Source of the DNA: a virus
IMG/VR virus record: IMGVR_UViG_3300033273_000460
Span: 1-64,000 of that record
Length of the DNA: 64,000 bases
Strand: one strand, 5' to 3'
Shown here: positions 25,378-33,645 of the stretch, piece after piece
How positions within the stretch are numbered: the first letter of the stretch is position 1
Layout: each line of letters opens with the position of its first letter
Translations under genes and position numbers: made by a program
The notes under the pieces: generated by a model
Databases searched by the model: none
What the model was told of the DNA's origin: nothing
The model's input: only the letters and a program-made list of their open reading frames with translations

Positions 25378-28300
25378 TAACTAGCAACTCCTATACTCAA
25401 TGCAGTTACGCTTTCGCCACTTGCCAGTGCAATTCGCACCAACACTACATTGTTCTGAGCATTTGACATGTTCTCACTGCCCAGTGTCATTGTATAGCCA
25501 CCGCTGAGTGCAGTGCCTGTGGCTATTCTATCACCTGATGTAAACGCACATCCGTCACTGCCATTACCACCGCTACCTGTATTACTACCAGGCTGTCCGC
25601 TACCGCCATAGGTTGTGTCTGCTCTCAGCCAACCGTTGAGTCCACTACTGTCATCAATGCCTGTGCCAGGTGCCGCAATAAACACACCACTAACACCACT
25701 TGAACTTGTAATGTTGATATCAAAGTTAGCAACTGTGGTTCTGCGGAATGCAAATGTAAAATACTGTGTGCCAGTATCACCGCTTCTGTCCGGACCTACA
25801 GGTAGGAATCCTGTGCTATAATCAGTTACGTCATGCTTTAGTACACCTAATCTTATAGTTGCTTCCTGCGTACCACTTACACCCGGATCACTTGATTCGC
25901 TGTACACACTGTTTGTGTAAAAGTTTGTTGAACTTGTGTAACTTGGTGTGTTAGTAGTGTCTGCACTAAAGTCAAAAACACGCACACCATCATCATCATA
26001 TGTAGCACCTAGACTGTCACTTACTGCAATCGCAATCTCACTGATGCCACTTTGTGCGCTTCTATGCACCTGTACTTTTGTTGACAAGTTACTGTAACTG
26101 CTTACACCGTTGACATTTCTTGCCCTAATGCGAGGTGCTTCAACTGTGCGTACACTAGAGGTTGTAATGTCTACTGTGAGATCTTTAATACTGTAAGCAC
26201 TGCTTGTGCCAATGTCTTTCACAGGAATACCACTGCTAAGTTGTGCAGATTCTAATATGTTTGCATAAGTGTAGTTTTCACTTTGAATAGCACTGCTACT
26301 GGTACTTTCATAGTTTGTACCTGGGTCTACTTCAACAATGTTGCTTTGATTTGTATATGCTTGACCTACTAGATTGTTGATTGTTACACCACTTAGTGTC
26401 AATGTCGGACTGCCTGTGTTATAGTAAGGAATACCTGAGATGAATCTCTTTGTGCCACTGGTGCCTTCACTTAGTGTACCTGTTGCTCCAAAACTAGGAC
26501 TACCAGTCATATCATCTCGCAGTACATGCACATAGTTTGTGTTGCCAGTTGTGGTATGCGTTAGTCTTTGTGCTGACAAACCTACACTGTATCCAGTAAG
26601 TGCTTTTGTAATCTTTGCATCAAAGGTTTGATAAAAATCACTAGGATATGCTGAGTTGATTGAGTTGTAGTCAACCTGGTTACTCACAACCAAACTTGTA
26701 AATGTTCCGTTTTCACCTGTTGTTGTAGTAAATGCTTTTGTGCCATCGTTACTACCATTGATCTCTGCAGCAAGAGTGCCTGTTGCACCATTGTATGCAT
26801 CATTCACAACATTAGTATCAATAGTGCCACTGGTATAACGTCTCGCTGTTGTTGTATTAAGGTTAGCACCGGCACTAAGCGTAGTTGCTGCTCCTGTGTT
26901 GTCATCAAAGCCACTTGCAAGCAATGGACTTGTGCCTTGCGCACTGTCGCTCAATGTAAGACTCTTTCCGCTTAGACTTGTAGGTGCGCTAGGTGTTGCT
27001 TTTAGATTAAATGTAATGCTTGTGTCTACATCAGTTTGTGCCGTTAGATCTGGTGTACCGTTTGCAGTGAAAGATACATTGTAGTTTGCAGTACCTTCAC
27101 CTGCATAATCGTGATCCAGTGTAGCACCAATACTACCTGCCGCACTGCCATCTTCTGTAACAGCATCATCACTGCTTGTATCGCCCCAATCATATACATA
27201 ATCGTCTGCGTTTTGACTGGTGTTTGTCATACGCACTAGCGCACGATTGTTACCGCTCAGATCAGTAAAATCATATATTGTGTATTGGTTGTCGCCACTA
27301 GCATCACTGGTAGTTACTGCTGTACCGGCAATGTTTGCTCTCACATCTGGCTCAACGTGTACTGTAAATGTACTGCTGATAAATGGTGAACTTGTGTGAC
27401 TACTGATAACACGAAGATTGCCTGTGTAGTCTCTTGCTGTACCGTTTGCTTGGTCACTTGAGCTCAAAGCATATGTGTGACTTAGTGCAACGTTGCGATC
27501 GCCTGCTGCACCACTTCCGGCATTGACTGTAACATTACTTGTACCATCACCAAACTGGTATTGATACTGTATGCCGTATGTGCTATAACTTCCAACACCT
27601 GCTTCTGTTGTATTTGTAAGTTGTACAACGTGTCCACTAGTTCCTTCTTCGTTAACACCACTGTTATCATCTAGTGTCACAGTTGGTGTATGGGTATCGT
27701 AAATCTTGTATGTGTTTGTAGTGTTAGTAGGTATACTTGATGGCAATGCTGTGCTATGGCTATCTAGTGTTAGTCTAACAGTGCGTTGTACTTCTGTCTC
27801 GGTACTAGCAGTAAATGTGTGAGCAAGTCGTCCACCTGCTGTACCACCATTTGCTGTATTGTCAGTAATAACATCATCTGATTCACTATCGCCCCAATCC
27901 CAAGTGAATTGGATTGTTGCTGCTCCAATATTAGTGGTATTGTTTTCAAAATAAATTGTATCGCCGTCATCCCAACTTGTGATAGGCGAACCGCCAGAAC
28001 TAGCAGCATATGCTGCAAAACTAACTACTGGATCAGCAGTGTATATTGTTATATAATTTGTGCGAGTTTTACTTTCTTCACTTCCAGATCCACTACCACC
28101 GTTGTTGTATGCTCTAACTGTAACACTGAATGGACTACCTGTGTTGGTAGCATAAGTGTGACTTGGTGTACTGTCTGTAGTACCTGTTGTAGTATCACCG
28201 TCGCCCCAGGTAATATCATATCTGTTTGGATTACCGTCTGCTGTAATAGTAAGTGTTACTGTTGTGCCTGCACCACCACTGGTAACATCAGCAGTGAAGT

Positions 28301-29114
28301 CTACATTACTCACTGCAGTACTATTGAGGACGTTTTGTATTGCTTCGTTTAGATCATCAATAGCATCTGTTACTTTTGTGCCTGTTACAAAACTTTTGTA
28401 CATAGCATCAGTGGTTAAACTACTGTCAGTTGGTGTACCTAGTGTAATTTGCATACCAGTACTAATAGAACCGCCACTTACTTGTGCATCTACATATGCT
28501 TTAATGCTTTGTTGAGTTGCTAGTGCAGTTGCACTGTCACTGTCAAATCCGTCTTCATCTAGTATGCTAGTGACACTGGTGCTGCTACTAAGTTGTAAAC
28601 TGCCTGCAATGTTAGTGCCACTGTTTAGTTTAACAATGCCTGTACCACTTGGATCAATGATGATGTCTTCGTTACTGCTACTGCTAATAATGTTAAAGCC
28701 AGCAACATCTAAATCACCACCAAGTTGTGGACTTGTGTCAAAACTTAAATCTGTATTGATGCCTGTTAAACTGCTACCGTCACCAACAAATGATGTTGCT
28801 GTTACTGTACCTGTGATATTAACATCACCTGTGCCAGTAATATCATTACTATTTAGGTCTAAGTTACCGCCTAGTTGTGGTGAACTGTCAAAACTTAAAT
28901 CTGTATTGATACCTGTCAAACTGCTGCCATCGCCAGCAAAAGATGTGGCAGTGACAGTACCTGATACGTCTAATGCTGTAGTTGGATTAGTTTTTGCTAT
29001 ACCAATGCGACCATTGGTGTAATCTATTACAAGAGTGTTGGTGTTAAAAGCTAAGTCGCTATCACGTTCTAGATTTGCTCTTAGGGCTCTACCCCCAATA
29101 CGACTTATAGCCAT
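25377..29114 (-). CDS. large virion protein with PKD-type beta-sandwich repeats
   Basis: 1245 residues. The first 190 residues are fibre-like repeats (SFAGDGSSLTGINTDLSFD, SPQLGGDLDV, EDIIIDPSGTG). At about residues 250-640 there are at least four PKD/Ig-like units recognised by their WGDG/WGDS core and HTYA/HTFT strand end: ITWGDGDTTTG..SHTYA, FTWDWGDSESDD..LAHTF, YQFGDGTSN..LSHTYA, YDWGDTSSDD..LDHDYA. The remainder is Thr/Ser-rich beta sandwich. PKD and Ig-like domains on tailed-phage virions are thought to aid weak glycan binding. Late promoter at 29179; coupled to the 376-aa gene. Confidence 0.8.
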   Translation of the reverse strand: MAISRIGGRALRANLERDSDLAFNTNTLVIDYTNGRIGIAKTNPTTALDVSGTVTATSFAGDGSSLTGINTDLSFDSSPQLGGNLDLNSNDITGTGDVNITGTVTATSFVGDGSSLTGINTDLSFDTSPQLGGDLDVAGFNIISSSSNEDIIIDPSGTGIVKLNSGTNIAGSLQLSSSTSVTSILDEDGFDSDSATALATQQSIKAYVDAQVSGGSISTGMQITLGTPTDSSLTTDAMYKSFVTGTKVTDAIDDLNEAIQNVLNSTAVSNVDFTADVTSGGAGTTVTLTITADGNPNRYDITWGDGDTTTGTTDSTPSHTYATNTGSPFSVTVRAYNNGGSGSGSEESKTRTNYITIYTADPVVSFAAYAASSGGSPITSWDDGDTIYFENNTTNIGAATIQFTWDWGDSESDDVITDNTANGGTAGGRLAHTFTASTETEVQRTVRLTLDSHSTALPSSIPTNTTNTYKIYDTHTPTVTLDDNSGVNEEGTSGHVVQLTNTTEAGVGSYSTYGIQYQYQFGDGTSNVTVNAGSGAAGDRNVALSHTYALSSSDQANGTARDYTGNLRVISSHTSSPFISSTFTVHVEPDVRANIAGTAVTTSDASGDNQYTIYDFTDLSGNNRALVRMTNTSQNADDYVYDWGDTSSDDAVTEDGSAAGSIGATLDHDYAGEGTANYNVSFTANGTPDLTAQTDVDTSITFNLKATPSAPTSLSGKSLTLSDSAQGTSPLLASGFDDNTGAATTLSAGANLNTTTARRYTSGTIDTNVVNDAYNGATGTLAAEINGSNDGTKAFTTTTGENGTFTSLVVSNQVDYNSINSAYPSDFYQTFDAKITKALTGYSVGLSAQRLTHTTTGNTNYVHVLRDDMTGSPSFGATGTLSEGTSGTKRFISGIPYYNTGSPTLTLSGVTINNLVGQAYTNQSNIVEVDPGTNYESTSSSAIQSENYTYANILESAQLSSGIPVKDIGTSSAYSIKDLTVDITTSSVRTVEAPRIRARNVNGVSSYSNLSTKVQVHRSAQSGISEIAIAVSDSLGATYDDDGVRVFDFSADTTNTPSYTSSTNFYTNSVYSESSDPGVSGTQEATIRLGVLKHDVTDYSTGFLPVGPDRSGDTGTQYFTFAFRRTTVANFDINITSSSGVSGVFIAAPGTGIDDSSGLNGWLRADTTYGGSGQPGSNTGSGGNGSDGCAFTSGDRIATGTALSGGYTMTLGSENMSNAQNNVVLVRIALASGESVTALSIGVAS

Positions 29115-29178
29115 ACCAGTACACTCCGCTATCTTGCGATCACCTGCTAACGTCCGAGGTGACAGGGTTTGTTAGTGT

Positions 29179-29186
29179 TATTTATG
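29179..29186 (-). promoter_or_regulatory. late promoter octamer CATAAATA for the PKD-protein operon
   Basis: Minus-strand CATAAATA about 65 nt upstream of the ATG at 29114, in the gap after the 143-aa gene. The same gap contains ATCACCTGCTAACGTCCGAGGTGA-like complementarity (TCACCT/AGGTGA, 29140-29162), a possible leader hairpin. Confidence 0.62.
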
Positions 29187-29190
29187 AGTG

Positions 29191-29622
29191 TTAGTTAGAG
29201 TCATATCCATGGATGATTGTGATTGTTTCACTATCACCTGGAGGACTTGTAAAAGTAATAGTTGTTCCACTGAGTGTGTAAGCACTTGCTGGATTCTGAT
29301 AAACGTTTCCAACTGCAACAACAATACGCTGTGTTTGATCACTTTCAACACTGGTACTCATTGTAAACGCTACTGTTGATCCGTCACCTATAAATGAATC
29401 CTGTGTTATTGTCACAGTTCCACTAGTAGCCAGTGATTGAAATTGTGTACCATTGTAAACTTCTAGTATAGAAGTATCTGTGTTGAAACGAAGATCGCCT
29501 GCGTCTGGATCACTAGGACGATCTGCGGTACCACCAGCAGGTGTGCCTGTTGCACCTGTGTCATCTGATTTAATTGTGTTGCCACCATCAAATGTAGCTT
29601 TGTTTTTTACAAAACCTGCCAT
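29191..29622 (-). CDS. small virion/fibre protein
   Basis: 143 residues with AGFVKNKATFDGGNTIKSDD at the start, then GDLRFNTDTSILEVYNG (the fibre attachment module also seen in the 376-aa and 1702-aa proteins) and a last domain VAVGNVYQNPASAYTLSGTTITFTSPP, similar to the QEPTTVYGISGTTLTFTSAP unit of the giant fibre. It is a minimal two-module fibre relative. Its ATG overlaps the stop of the 103-aa gene (TAATG). No enzymatic features. Confidence 0.65.
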   Translation of the reverse strand: MAGFVKNKATFDGGNTIKSDDTGATGTPAGGTADRPSDPDAGDLRFNTDTSILEVYNGTQFQSLATSGTVTITQDSFIGDGSTVAFTMSTSVESDQTQRIVVAVGNVYQNPASAYTLSGTTITFTSPPGDSETITIIHGYDSN

Positions 29623-29933
29623 TAGATATCTACCGAACTGATTGTAGGAAAAATGCTACTGCCTGCACTTGCTGTACACTGTATTGTGTCACCGTTGCTT
29701 AATACAAGTTTTTCAGTGTTAATAACATAGGAGTCAGCAGGATCAATTGTGATTGTTTTTACAATCTGATTTGTGTTAGCAATACTACCTCCACTTTGCA
29801 CAACATGCACGTTTAATGTTCTTGCGGCAGCGTTGTCATTCATAAAAAACATACAAGTGATAGCGGTAGTTCCACTGCTTGTGTAAACTGTTGTTGCACC
29901 TGTTCCTATAGCGCCTGCTTGGGTAATAGCCAT
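29622..29933 (-). CDS. small beta-rich virion protein
   Basis: 103 residues, start ATG at 29933 with AGGAAG nine bases upstream. The sequence AITQAGAIGTGATTVYTSSG, then TCMFFMNDNAAARTLNVHVV and IDPADSYVINTEKLVLSNGD looks like a single jelly-roll or beta-sandwich domain of the kind seen in small decoration or fibre-accessory proteins of marine phages. It lies between two fibre-module genes. Unknown exact role. Confidence 0.6.
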   Translation of the reverse strand: MAITQAGAIGTGATTVYTSSGTTAITCMFFMNDNAAARTLNVHVVQSGGSIANTNQIVKTITIDPADSYVINTEKLVLSNGDTIQCTASAGSSIFPTISSVDI

Positions 29934-29945
29934 TTGTAACTTCCT

Positions 29946-30587
29946 TTAAAAAATTAATCCATACACGATGGCTTTTGATTTACTTACCAATTCATCACTG
30001 GTGCTGCCATCAACAAAATAAACACCAGTGCCACCGCCTGCTGCAGTGTCTGCATATAACAGTGTTGCACCTGTTGCACTTGCTGGTGCACTTGCTAGAT
30101 CGTTAAGTTTTAGCGCACTTGCTATTGTAACTCTACCTGTACCATTTGGTACCAACTGAATATCTTCGTTGCTTTGCGCACTAACAATGTTAAAACTGTT
30201 TAAGTCAAGATCACCACCAAGTTGTGGTGATGTGTCTTGGACAACTGAAGTCAGTCCTGAACCAACACCTGTTAGAATACTGTCAAATGTACTGCCATTG
30301 TCTGTACTTACTTTAAATGTGTCATCATTTTCATCAAACACAATAAGTGCATTATCAGAACTGCCTCTGTCTATTTCTAAACCACTGTAACGTCCTGTTA
30401 CTCCTGCACCACTTTCACCATCGTTGAGTACAATCACTCTGTCTTTGATTTCAGTATTAGTAGCACTGATAGTTGTTGTTGTACCAGTTACAGTTAAATT
30501 TGCACTAATGGTAGTATCACTTGCAAGTGTTATACCGCCAGTTGCGCTTAGGTTATATGCACCAGTGATTCTTTCAGTTTTTGCCAT
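29946..30587 (-). CDS. short tail-fibre-like structural protein
   Basis: 213 residues built from modules shared with the large fibres: ISANLTVTGTTTTISATNTEIKDRVIVLNDGES, then GLEIDRGSSDNALIVFDENDDTFKV, VVQDTSPQLGGDLDLNSFNIVSAQSNEDIQLVPNGTG (each also in the 1272-, 1702- or 1245-aa proteins). It ends with VYFVDGSTSDELVSKSKAIVYGLIF, a short hydrophobic tail. It has its own late promoter inside the 3' end of the upstream gene. Confidence 0.72.
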   Translation of the reverse strand: MAKTERITGAYNLSATGGITLASDTTISANLTVTGTTTTISATNTEIKDRVIVLNDGESGAGVTGRYSGLEIDRGSSDNALIVFDENDDTFKVSTDNGSTFDSILTGVGSGLTSVVQDTSPQLGGDLDLNSFNIVSAQSNEDIQLVPNGTGRVTIASALKLNDLASAPASATGATLLYADTAAGGGTGVYFVDGSTSDELVSKSKAIVYGLIF

Positions 30588-30597
30588 TAGAGATCCA

Positions 30598-31170
30598 TCA
30601 TTCTGTTGTATTATTTATCATAGTCTCAAACTGTGCTAATGTCATTGTTTCAAAGTTTTTGTGTCTAGACCATTGCTCTGGAGTGTAACCACACAAAGGA
30701 TTGACATGTATAAAACGCTGACTGCTAAATTCTGTTATGATTTGATCTATTTGACTGACCCAATTACTGTGAGGAGTTGCTGCACTATCACTGGTTTTGT
30801 AATGTTTTGTGTCAGCATAAATGTTGTTCAAATGTTGAGTGTCACTGATTAAATCCATACCTACCAAAAAAATGTAACCATGTCCGTTCATTGCTGCTAT
30901 TGTAGCAGCAACAGGTCCACTACTCCATCCTGCATTTTTTTGTATTTGCACTGCATGTTCTGTGAGTAAAGCATTACTCCTTGTGTGTACAGTGTGTCCT
31001 TTGTTTTGTAGTTCAAGACTTATTTCTTTGTCAACTGCAACGCAAATATCGTAACTCATATCTTCGGCCGCACGATTACACACATACAAGCTACCTATGT
31101 TTTTCAAAAGCACAGGATCTACTTGTTTGCGTGTTTTTCCGTTGCCTAATACAAATCCAAAATGTTTCAT
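30598..31170 (-). CDS. short GT42/DUF115-like protein
   Basis: 190 residues. FVLGNGKTRKQ (9-14) and GWSSGPVAATIAAMNGHGYIFLVGMDL (about 81-107) repeat the two signature blocks of the larger protein at 13485-14231 and of GT42/DUF115 enzymes. The segment between them is much shorter, so this is a compact or reduced version. The start ATG at 31170 has no clear ribosome site and directly follows the terminator at 31181, so expression is probably low or from read-through. It precedes the fibre-like gene at 29946. Function inferred only from fold-level motifs. Confidence 0.5.
   Translation of the reverse strand: MKHFGFVLGNGKTRKQVDPVLLKNIGSLYVCNRAAEDMSYDICVAVDKEISLELQNKGHTVHTRSNALLTEHAVQIQKNAGWSSGPVAATIAAMNGHGYIFLVGMDLISDTQHLNNIYADTKHYKTSDSAATPHSNWVSQIDQIITEFSSQRFIHVNPLCGYTPEQWSRHKNFETMTLAQFETMINNTTE
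30612..30619 (-). promoter_or_regulatory. late promoter octamer GATAAATA inside the 3' end of the 190-aa gene
   Basis: Minus-strand GATAAATA 25 nt upstream of the ATG at 30587. It lies within the last codons of the GT42-like gene, letting the 213-, 103- and 143-aa fibre-module genes be transcribed independently of it. Confidence 0.65.
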
Positions 31171-31180
31171 GTCAATAAAA

Positions 31181-31210
31181 AAGGTTACAGTCTATTATAA
31201 CTGTAACCTT
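31181..31210 (-). terminator. rho-independent terminator after the 153-aa gene
   Basis: A perfect eleven-pair stem AAGGTTACAGT/ACTGTAACCTT with an eight-base loop. On the minus strand it is followed by a T-rich run. It lies 22 nt beyond the stop of the 153-aa gene and immediately before the start of the GT42-like gene. Confidence 0.85.
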
Positions 31211-31232
31211 TCTTTGTGTCAAGTGCAAAAAA

Positions 31233-31694
31233 TTAAGCTGTTACAACTTGGAATCTGCCTGGCTGATTTACATCGCCAATAGCATACGTGCCTGTGTTGA
31301 TTGCAACTGCTGATGTTTGATCATTGACCCACTGCACACGGTCTCCTACTGCTACCTGTGAACCTGTACCTAATGCACCAATTTCAATCCATGCATTTGT
31401 AATACGACTCACATAGTAAGTGCCGCCTGCACTGTCTGTTGCTGTTAACTGGCACTGACCTGCTGAAAGCGAGCCACTTGCTACTGCGGTTAGTGTGCAA
31501 GTTTCTGTACCATCACTTGTTGTGCAACGGAAACGGTGAGTGCCTTTTTGTGTAACAACGCTGGTGTTGTTAGCACTGCCGCCTGTGACGAATGCAATCA
31601 TACGAATTTGTTCGCCTGTGCCTGAATCTGCACCAATCGCACCTGTGTGGAAATTACCATCAACTGTTTTTGCTGTTCTTAGTGGACGTCCCAT
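31233..31694 (-). CDS. small virion structural protein
   Basis: 153 residues, start ATG at 31694 with a strong AAAGGAG ribosome site. GRPLRTAKTVDGNFHTGAIG at the N-terminus, beta-rich body (QKGTHRFRCTTSDGTETCTL, GTYYVSRITNAWIEIG, ALGTGSQVAVGDRVQWVND). I recognise it as one of the small conserved structural proteins of marine T4-like phages, whose place in the particle I cannot give. The strong ribosome site, folded leader and efficient terminator suggest high, isolated expression, which would suit a decoration protein present in many copies. Confidence 0.65.
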   Translation of the reverse strand: MGRPLRTAKTVDGNFHTGAIGADSGTGEQIRMIAFVTGGSANNTSVVTQKGTHRFRCTTSDGTETCTLTAVASGSLSAGQCQLTATDSAGGTYYVSRITNAWIEIGALGTGSQVAVGDRVQWVNDQTSAVAINTGTYAIGDVNQPGRFQVVTA

Positions 31695-31781
31695 TTGTTT
31701 TCTCCTTTATAGAAGCCCTATCCAAGTTCTACTTGGTACGCGGTGGGTTAGACCGCATAAGCCGTATTTTGCCGGCATAAG
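31695..31781 (-). promoter_or_regulatory. folded 5' leader of the 153-aa virion gene
   Basis: The leader between the late promoter (31782) and the ATG (31694) holds three consecutive short hairpins: CCAAGT/ACTTGG with a three-base loop (31722-31736), GCGGT/ACCGC (31740-31756) and GCCG/CGGC (31761-31776). The ribosome site lies outside all of them. It could stabilise the mRNA or regulate translation. No tRNA fold is formed. Confidence 0.4.
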
Positions 31782-31789
31782 TATTTATT
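31782..31789 (-). promoter_or_regulatory. late promoter-like octamer AATAAATA for the 153-aa virion gene
   Basis: Minus-strand AATAAATA 88 nt upstream of the ATG at 31694, the only octamer of this kind in the divergent gap. The distance is longer than for the other late genes because of the folded leader. Confidence 0.5.
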
Positions 31790-31791
31790 CA

Positions 31792-32394
31792 ATGTCATTG
31801 CTAAAGTTCAAGCACAACAATCATGTCTGGGGTATTGTACGCAATCAAAAGTGTGCTAGTACCAGTATACTAAGTTACATCGCACAGGTGTTGTGGGGTG
31901 CTGATCCTCATGAACTGCAAGCATATAATACATTTAAAGCACATGCTCCTGGTGTGTACATAAAGTTGCCTAATTTTGAAGACTATAAAGCAGAACTTGC
32001 ACAGTGCGATACACGCATTGCGGTTTGGAGAGATCCAGTTGACAAATTTGTAAGTGGGTTTTATCACACAATGTTTTCACCCACAGGAGCGCAAAATGCA
32101 CTATGGCAAGGACCACACACACTAGACGAATTCTTAAAAAACTTTGATTATTATTATGAAAATAGTTTAACAGTGAGAGAGCATTGTAGCACTAATACTG
32201 CAAGACTAGGCAATGATCCCAACTTTTATACAGACATTTATAATTATAAAGATAATCCTATGATTGCAAAGTTGTTAGGTGCTAGTACTGTAGTAAATTT
32301 ACGAGCGACAGAACCCAAACCTAAACTTACCAATAAACAACGTGAACTTATAGCAATCATACAAGCAGAAGATTACACCAACGGATGGTCATAA
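31792..32394 (+). CDS. sulfotransferase-family protein
   Basis: 200 residues from the ATG at 31792; the in-frame extension to 31540 is antisense to the neighbouring gene and rejected. IVRNQKCASTSIL (residues 15-27) is a 5'-phosphosulfate-binding loop and AVWRDPVDKFVSGFY (R80, S88) the 3'-phosphate-binding block of PAPS-dependent sulfotransferases (Sulfotransfer_2 type). The enzyme would move sulfate from PAPS to a glycan or other acceptor; the target is unknown. It is a single plus-strand gene between minus virion genes, with no obvious ribosome site or promoter. A bidirectional terminator ends it. Confidence 0.7.
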   Translation: MSLLKFKHNNHVWGIVRNQKCASTSILSYIAQVLWGADPHELQAYNTFKAHAPGVYIKLPNFEDYKAELAQCDTRIAVWRDPVDKFVSGFYHTMFSPTGAQNALWQGPHTLDEFLKNFDYYYENSLTVREHCSTNTARLGNDPNFYTDIYNYKDNPMIAKLLGASTVVNLRATEPKPKLTNKQRELIAIIQAEDYTNGWS

Positions 32395-32398
32395 AAAA

Positions 32399-32417
32399 GG
32401 GAGGCACAAAGCCTCCC
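32399..32417. terminator. bidirectional terminator between sulfotransferase and gp23
   Basis: A perfect seven-pair stem GGGAGGC/GCCTCCC with a five-base loop, with A6 before and TTT after it, so it can end transcripts from both sides. It lies 5 nt past the sulfotransferase stop and 24 nt past the gp23 stop. Confidence 0.9.
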
Positions 32418-32440
32418 TTTCTCAACTTATGAGTAAGTTA

Positions 32441-33625
32441 TTAGCTGAAGCTAATGTTGCTCATTGCAACCTCACCTACATAGTCACCAGCGTTGCCTAG
32501 TGAACTTGCAGTGTTTGAAAGTTCAACGTAGCCATAACGTGTCATGAATGACACTACTGGTTCGAATGTTGATGGGTCTAGTACTGTGCCACTGCTCATT
32601 AGTGGAACGTATGGGCAGTAGAATGCTGCTGCGTCTGTTTCACTAGAACCTTTGTAGCCAACTAGTACTGCAGTACTGTCTGCTGCATATGAATCCACAT
32701 AAATGCGCATTGCGCCGTTTAGTGTACCAACGAACTTGGTGTTTGTTGGAGCTTCAAATGCACCTTCTGTAGTGCGAGCAAATGCACTTGTGCTTGCACT
32801 CTGAAGAACTGTTAGTGCTTCAGGGCTAACAACTGCATAGTTACCTGCGCCACGACGTGTACGTTGTGCAATTTTGTTTGCTGTACGGTTGATTAGAACT
32901 GCAAGAGCTGCATGCTCGTCACCAACGTATGTTGCTGTACCACTTACTGCTGCTTGGTTGAAAGTTTCTTCAGTTGCTGCTAGTGAACGTAGTGAACCTA
33001 GAACTTCCTGATCAATTTCTGCAGTAATTTCTTGTGCTAGAGCAGCCATGATTTCTGCTTCAACATCAATACCGTGCATTGATTCAGCATCCTGTGCTGC
33101 TTCAAATGTCCAGCGAGCTTGTAGCTTGCGTGTTTTAGCTTCTACAGGCTGCTTTAGGATTTGAATGCTGATTTGTGAACCACCAGTACCTTCTTTTGCT
33201 GCAGTTGTATCGGCACGACCTGTTGTGGTTGAACCTGAATATGCTGTAGCAATTTTGAAAGGTGATAGTGCTTCGTCACCTGCTACTGTGTCTGTGTCAA
33301 ATGGTGAACTTGCTGTTGAAGTTACACTGTCTGCATAGCGAACACGTAGAGTATGGATTTGTCCAACTGGACCTTGCATTGGCTGCACGCCAACGATTTC
33401 GTTAGCGATAACAGTTGGCATAACACGTCTGATCACTGGAAGGATCACACGGTTAAGTGTTGCGATGTTACCTGAAGCAGAAGCGCCTGTTGATGCAGCC
33501 TCTTTCAAGTACTTGCGTGTATTCTCTAGAATCACGCCCATTGAAGAACGACGGTTACCTTCTAGACCCTCAAGTAGTGCGTCTTTGGTTTCGTTCCAAC
33601 GGCTTTCTAATAGTACGTCTGACAT
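32441..33625 (-). CDS. 23: major capsid protein gp23
   Basis: 394 residues, start ATG at 33625 with AAGGGG seven bases upstream. Diagnostic blocks: MGVILENTRKYLKEA, NRVILPVIRRVMPTVIANE, VGVQPMQGPVGQIHTLRVRY, KTRKLQARWTFEAAQD, then the VDSYAADSTAVLVGYKG and FEPVVSFMTRYGYVELSN C-terminal part. This HK97-fold protein forms the capsid hexamers; the N-terminal propeptide would be cut by gp21, probably in the KEA/STGAS region. It is shorter than T4 gp23 (521 aa). It ends the 67-21-22-23 unit and is followed by a strong terminator. Confidence 0.97.
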   Translation of the reverse strand: MSDVLLESRWNETKDALLEGLEGNRRSSMGVILENTRKYLKEAASTGASASGNIATLNRVILPVIRRVMPTVIANEIVGVQPMQGPVGQIHTLRVRYADSVTSTASSPFDTDTVAGDEALSPFKIATAYSGSTTTGRADTTAAKEGTGGSQISIQILKQPVEAKTRKLQARWTFEAAQDAESMHGIDVEAEIMAALAQEITAEIDQEVLGSLRSLAATEETFNQAAVSGTATYVGDEHAALAVLINRTANKIAQRTRRGAGNYAVVSPEALTVLQSASTSAFARTTEGAFEAPTNTKFVGTLNGAMRIYVDSYAADSTAVLVGYKGSSETDAAAFYCPYVPLMSSGTVLDPSTFEPVVSFMTRYGYVELSNTASSLGNAGDYVGEVAMSNISFS

Positions 33626-33645
33626 TTATAGTCCCCTTATTGTAC

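Noticed and set aside
31710-31790. tRNA in the three-hairpin leader
   Set aside because: The stems are 4-6 bp with 3-, 7- and 8-base loops, but there is no closing acceptor stem and no T-loop consensus.
31540-31791. N-terminal extension of the sulfotransferase
   Set aside because: It is antisense to the 153-aa virion gene and its leader, and the PAPS-binding block sits at the normal distance from the ATG at 31792.
33615-33628. TATAAATG at the gp23 start as a late promoter
   Set aside because: It overlaps the start codon and lies downstream of the ribosome site, so it could not serve the gp23 mRNA.
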